Of a DNA stretch of 43,232 nt, positions 41,901-43,232 are shown piece by piece. Below the pieces are notes generated by a model. It was not told the origin of the DNA, searched no databases, and worked only from the letters and a program-made list of their open reading frames with translations. How positions within the stretch are numbered: the first letter of the stretch is position 1; each line of letters opens with the position of its first letter. Origin of the DNA: an uncultured Helicobacter sp. (GTDB lineage: Bacteria > Campylobacterota > Campylobacteria > Campylobacterales > Helicobacteraceae); contig NZ_CAJTLL010000013.1 of NCBI RefSeq assembly GCF_910577135.1, positions 1 through 43,232 on the forward strand, given 5' to 3'. The position numbers and the translations under genes are program-made.

Positions 41901-43232
41901 GCTTAGATTATTTTTATTAATGATTTTATCAATCGTGCCACCATTAGCGCTATTAGCACCTCTTGCTTCATTGGTAATCCCGCCTGTGAGTGTGCCCTCA
42001 TTCGTAAGCGTACCGATATGCCCTGTGCCAGAGTTGGTAAGATTATTCATATTCCCGCTAGTTTGGTTATTGAGCGTAGTAATCGTCCCATCATTGGTAA
42101 AGTCATCAGTGATACGTCCAGCATTATCAAATGTAGTAATGGTAGCTCCATCAGCATTATTGATTGCTTTAATCTCTGCTGCATTTTGGTTATCAATCTT
42201 AGCAATCGTAGCTCCGCTTTGGTTATCGATTTGATTAGTAATGCTGCCTCTATTTGTAATCGTATCAAGTGTGGCTTTATTGATAATATCAGCAATTTGT
42301 CCGTTTGTCTCATTGGTAATCCCACCTGTGAGTGTGCCCTCATTAGTAAGCGTTCCGATACTTGCATTGGTAGCATTTGTGAGGTCTTTCATCGTTCCTG
42401 TGGCGTTGTTATTTAATGTGGTAATGCTGCCTTCATTGGTAAAGGCATTGGTAATATCCCCGCTGTTATTGAGCGTAGTAATGGTAGCATTGGCATTATT
42501 GTTTAAATCCGTAATCGTCCCACCCTGTTGGTTCTCTATCTCTGTAATTGTGCTGTGATTATCAATCCTGCTAATTGTCCCGCCATCTTCATTCGTGAGT
42601 TTGCCATTGAGTGTCCCCTCATTTTTGAGAGTGCCGATGTTTCCACTGCCAGAGTTAGTAAGATTATTGAGTGTCCCGCCATTATTGTTATTTAATGTCG
42701 TAATTGTGCCATCGTTTGTAAAGTCATTGGTTACTTCTTTATTATTTTCAAATGTTGTGATAGTAGCACCCTGATTGTTAGTAAGCTCTGTGATTGTGGC
42801 ATTATTTTCTACTTGAGTAATCTCCCCGCTATTGTCGATTTTATCTATATCTTGATTATTCGTAATCGTACCGATATTTCCGCCCTGCTCATTGGTAATC
42901 CCTACATTAATAGTCCCATCATTGGTAAGATTCTCTATCTTTCCACCATCTTTATTGGTAATGCCCTGACTAAAAGTGCCTTTGTTATTAAGGGTTGTTA
43001 CTGTGCCCTCATTGCTAAATCCATTAGTGACAGTCCCACCTGTTTCATTCCCAAATGTCCCAATGGTCGCACCAGATTTATTAAATACATCTGTAATCGT
43101 GCTTGCATTGGTAATAGTGGTTATCTCTCCGGTATTATCTATCTTGTCAAGTTGTTGATTATTCGTAATCGTACCGATATTTCCGCCCTGCTCATTGGTA
43201 ATCCCTACATTAATAGTCCCATCATTGGTAAG
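35901..43232 (-). CDS. giant repeat autotransporter, 3' part (5' end outside window)
   Basis: The minus-strand frame is open from the window edge to the stop at 35901 (over 2440 codons); no start codon lies in the first 840 bases, so the real start is beyond 43232. The last 300 or so residues (from about DLLHETDMIYAPHAED) form an autotransporter beta-barrel, ending FKYALWF, the outer-membrane insertion signal. Residues before it are a pre-barrel stalk without repeats (about 36900-37950). The rest is a passenger built of a degenerate 11-residue unit of the type G-x-I-x-x-L-x-N-x-x-x, rich in Asn, Thr, Ile, probably a beta-solenoid. A large surface adhesin or shield is likely; its ligand is unknown. 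Confidence 0.9.
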   Translation of the reverse strand, partial: LTNDGTINVGITNEQGGNIGTITNNQQLDKIDNTGEITTITNASTITDVFNKSGATIGTFGNETGGTVTNGFSNEGTVTTLNNKGTFSQGITNKDGGKIENLTNDGTINVGITNEQGGNIGTITNNQDIDKIDNSGEITQVENNATITELTNNQGATITTFENNKEVTNDFTNDGTITTLNNNNGGTLNNLTNSGSGNIGTLKNEGTLNGKLTNEDGGTISRIDNHSTITEIENQQGGTITDLNNNANATITTLNNSGDITNAFTNEGSITTLNNNATGTMKDLTNATNASIGTLTNEGTLTGGITNETNGQIADIINKATLDTITNRGSITNQIDNQSGATIAKIDNQNAAEIKAINNADGATITTFDNAGRITDDFTNDGTITTLNNQTSGNMNNLTNSGTGHIGTLTNEGTLTGGITNEARGANSANGGTIDKIINKNNLSKIDNSGTITEIENENAITSIENKQGGTIDSLSNTDPNASITTITNEGTIKGGDNKGSITTFDNTIDGVIEAFTNSGTITDLNNNGGEITTLTNATNATIENFSNTTQGQVDTLSNAGTINNLSNATNAQIETITNTGTITNGTNEGDITNLTNETNGTLTTFTNNNTIQNLTNNQNATIGTFDNNGSVQNDFTNNGTITTLNNNNGGTLNNLTNASTGTITKLLNDGTLTGGITNQTGGDIKEIENNQNIDKIDNSGEIGDVRNTATITEVINNTGAEIKKFENTSTGSVTQEFQNQGSVGELNNEGTFADGITNKSGGTITTLDNKAGGTINKGITNEANATISTLNNASQIEKIDNKENGTITDLNNLAGGTITTFENSGSVTDDFINRGEITTLNNNTTGNMKNLTNEANAQIGTLTNAGTLTGGITNETNGQIGDIINKSSLDTITNRGSITTKITNESNASITTIDNQAGGSIQEVENQAGATITTFDNAGIVQNDFTNDGTIDNLTNKTGGEMNNLTNSGTGHIKTLTNEGTLNGAITNQAQTTAPDGGKIDTIINKSNLSKIENSGEIGSISNDNNATITELTNHSNATINSITNETGSTITTLNNESDATITTLTNRGTITNKLSNEGTITTLQNNGTFQDGITNKGNATITTLTNDGTITNGITNEANGNIGTITNNQNIDKIDNSGDITKVENNATITTLTNNQNATIETIDNNQEVTNAFTNNGTITNLNNNNGGTLNDVTNSSTGTITTLTNRGMLNGTLTNENGGTIQTIENHDNIQRIDNQQGGTIDTLNNEINASITTFDNSGSVTNDFTNKGEITTLHNHSTGTMNNLTNATNATITTLANDGQLTGGITNETNAQIDDIINTATLGTITNNGTITNNISNRTNATITTIANNQGATIGGVINEANATITTFENSGLVQNDFTNQGTITTLNNNETGRLHNLTNAGNATIDTLTNKGTLDGGITNQANGNINTIDNQANLAKIDNSGTIGSLGNKNNAKIDRIDNQAGATITDVSNEAGAEITTFENSGSVTNNFTNNGEIGSLTNLAQGTLNNLTNSGTGHIGTLTNEGQLNGGITNQAQTQGSTDGGKIDKIINKNTLSKIDNSGTITEIDNETNATITNLTNQSGGVIDNLKNQTDGTIDSISNQGHIKDGTNDGHIKGFVNANPNPQTDEGKLDTFTNNKQIDSFDNQAGSVGTFTNAQNATVTQFTNSAQGNIDTLSNNGTLVGFTNAVNGQISAFTNAGSVTNMAQNSGSITSLVNSGSFNNGLMNNKGGSITTLDHRAGATLDTLNNEGVIDKVALGAVIKDYTSNNTGNNTELYVLGAKDDVYITKLTNSAGTIEIKAENEVLDTLNGNNRESTGTLYIRGMTNAQGNIEYGELHNTGGTISGGTIDIWGETFNNTGGTINAKQIIWGRDISANNYANATPINVNNNGVHIDGTISNGTDITLTNWVLKLDQTGGPTAAGGTYNDFNQSGGTNANGHIILGNNVNPNEITFTPHKNADGSTNTNGGVLIIADTNKWGQKYNYTSLFVQKQADGSYTTALKEIKNTSGDIVNKTDEWGEGEGTLGKAENLGGQTTLNIEADKHLFTMQPNVDIHDLLDGFSIGIRPQRNPGEDVSKTLLNGVITKNIIVSNLMDSMSKRLFHQSLRHKKGKTYTVTSKSVDTDGNRVKDDNDMEVALRYSNVDLLHETDMIYAPHAEDARKQTFIMPLTRYTRTDLGDGDIGVEYAGGALAGGFAHLGAFGTMGLYVGYEYASSFLPRPTGSANITNQSILAGLQYYYSFFTHRMNELYMKVIVHAQMQKPELELTLTNPYNAATQQTLSAYGADAEIRFGGNFYNIFNNSYISPEFGIGYGIMKLEAFSLDYNSNVIIPEHYPEHTFLTPYATGQLKYTKAFRNKARYSVALGARYTINNEQKTTLEIGSGSASSFFKLPRVIGTSSAGIFYSVGKSSEISAQIDALFAQEQLTGALSFKYALWF
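37950..43232. repeat. three-tier tandem repeat array in the autotransporter passenger
   Basis: Tier 1 is the 11-residue unit. Tier 2 is cassettes of about 100-118 residues, each with a TTF.N.G.V..DFTN.GTITTLNN segment and then L..GITN. I count ten, plus an adjacent duplication with a 303-base period (identical bases at about 42856-42930 and 43157-43232). Tier 3 is a recurring order of cassette types C-B-A. A-type cores start at 42032, 40328 and 38681, B-type at about 42338, 40634 and 39326. The first A-A and B-B spacings are both 1704 bases (568 codons). Confidence 0.8.

Noticed and set aside
38017..43158. Many long plus-strand frames opposite the autotransporter gene
   Set aside because: They are Val/Leu/Ile/Pro-rich shadows of the repeat on the other strand; the barrel and repeats prove the minus-strand reading.
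35901..43232. CRISPR array
   Set aside because: The regular repeats are coding and degenerate, with no constant-length direct repeats separated by unique spacers.

Overview
This AT-rich, gene-dense window comes from a Helicobacter-type campylobacterote, probably an enterohepatic species. The evidence is the minus-strand run rluA-type synthase, fibronectin-III lipoprotein, trmB, ftsE, ftsX, LytM factor, flaG, fliD, fliS, FliT-like protein. From memory this matches H. pylori gene order. GatB, ppiD-ftsA-ftsZ, a CadA-like ATPase and many homopolymeric (phase-variation) tracts agree. No IS element, CRISPR array or rRNA was seen. The species is not established.

Layout. (1) 0-9.3 kb, minus strand: a two-gene restriction-modification or phage-defence locus. 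A PLD-nuclease/SF2-helicase gene is followed by an Eco57I-like N6-adenine methyltransferase gene. The helicase carries an out-of-frame G11 tract near its start plus an in-frame TGA. The methyltransferase is interrupted by a TAG and two frameshifts. Its 3' end is three successive recognition-type modules whose junctions are a C10 tract and an (AG)9 tract. A dispersed repeat lies between the two genes. (2) 9.4-12.7 kb: gatB (-), a small outer-membrane protein and gpsA (+). (3) 12.7-22.5 kb, minus strand: hup, then the flagellar-filament and division block. (4) 22.5-28.3 kb, mostly plus strand: rodA overlapping a CAU-anticodon tRNA, ppiD-like, ftsA, ftsZ, and tRNA-Arg (-). (5) 28.3-31.3 kb: a repeat-like spacer with two poly-G tracts, then UDP-glucuronate decarboxylase and a phase-variable GT90 glycosyltransferase. 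(6) 31.3-35.1 kb: a DASS anion transporter (-) and a P1B metal ATPase (+). (7) 35.1-35.9 kb: decayed remnants, including an XRE regulator. (8) 35.9-43.2 kb: the 3' part of a giant autotransporter (-) that runs off the window end.

How they fit together. FtsE, FtsX and the catalytically degenerate LytM protein form a septal peptidoglycan-hydrolase activation module, upstream of flagellar cap genes in one transcription direction and near rodA, ftsA and ftsZ. UDP-xylose synthesis beside a switchable GT90 enzyme suggests on/off decoration of a surface glycan. With the giant repeat autotransporter and the hypermutable restriction locus, the accessory parts of the window are dominated by surface and phage-facing variability.
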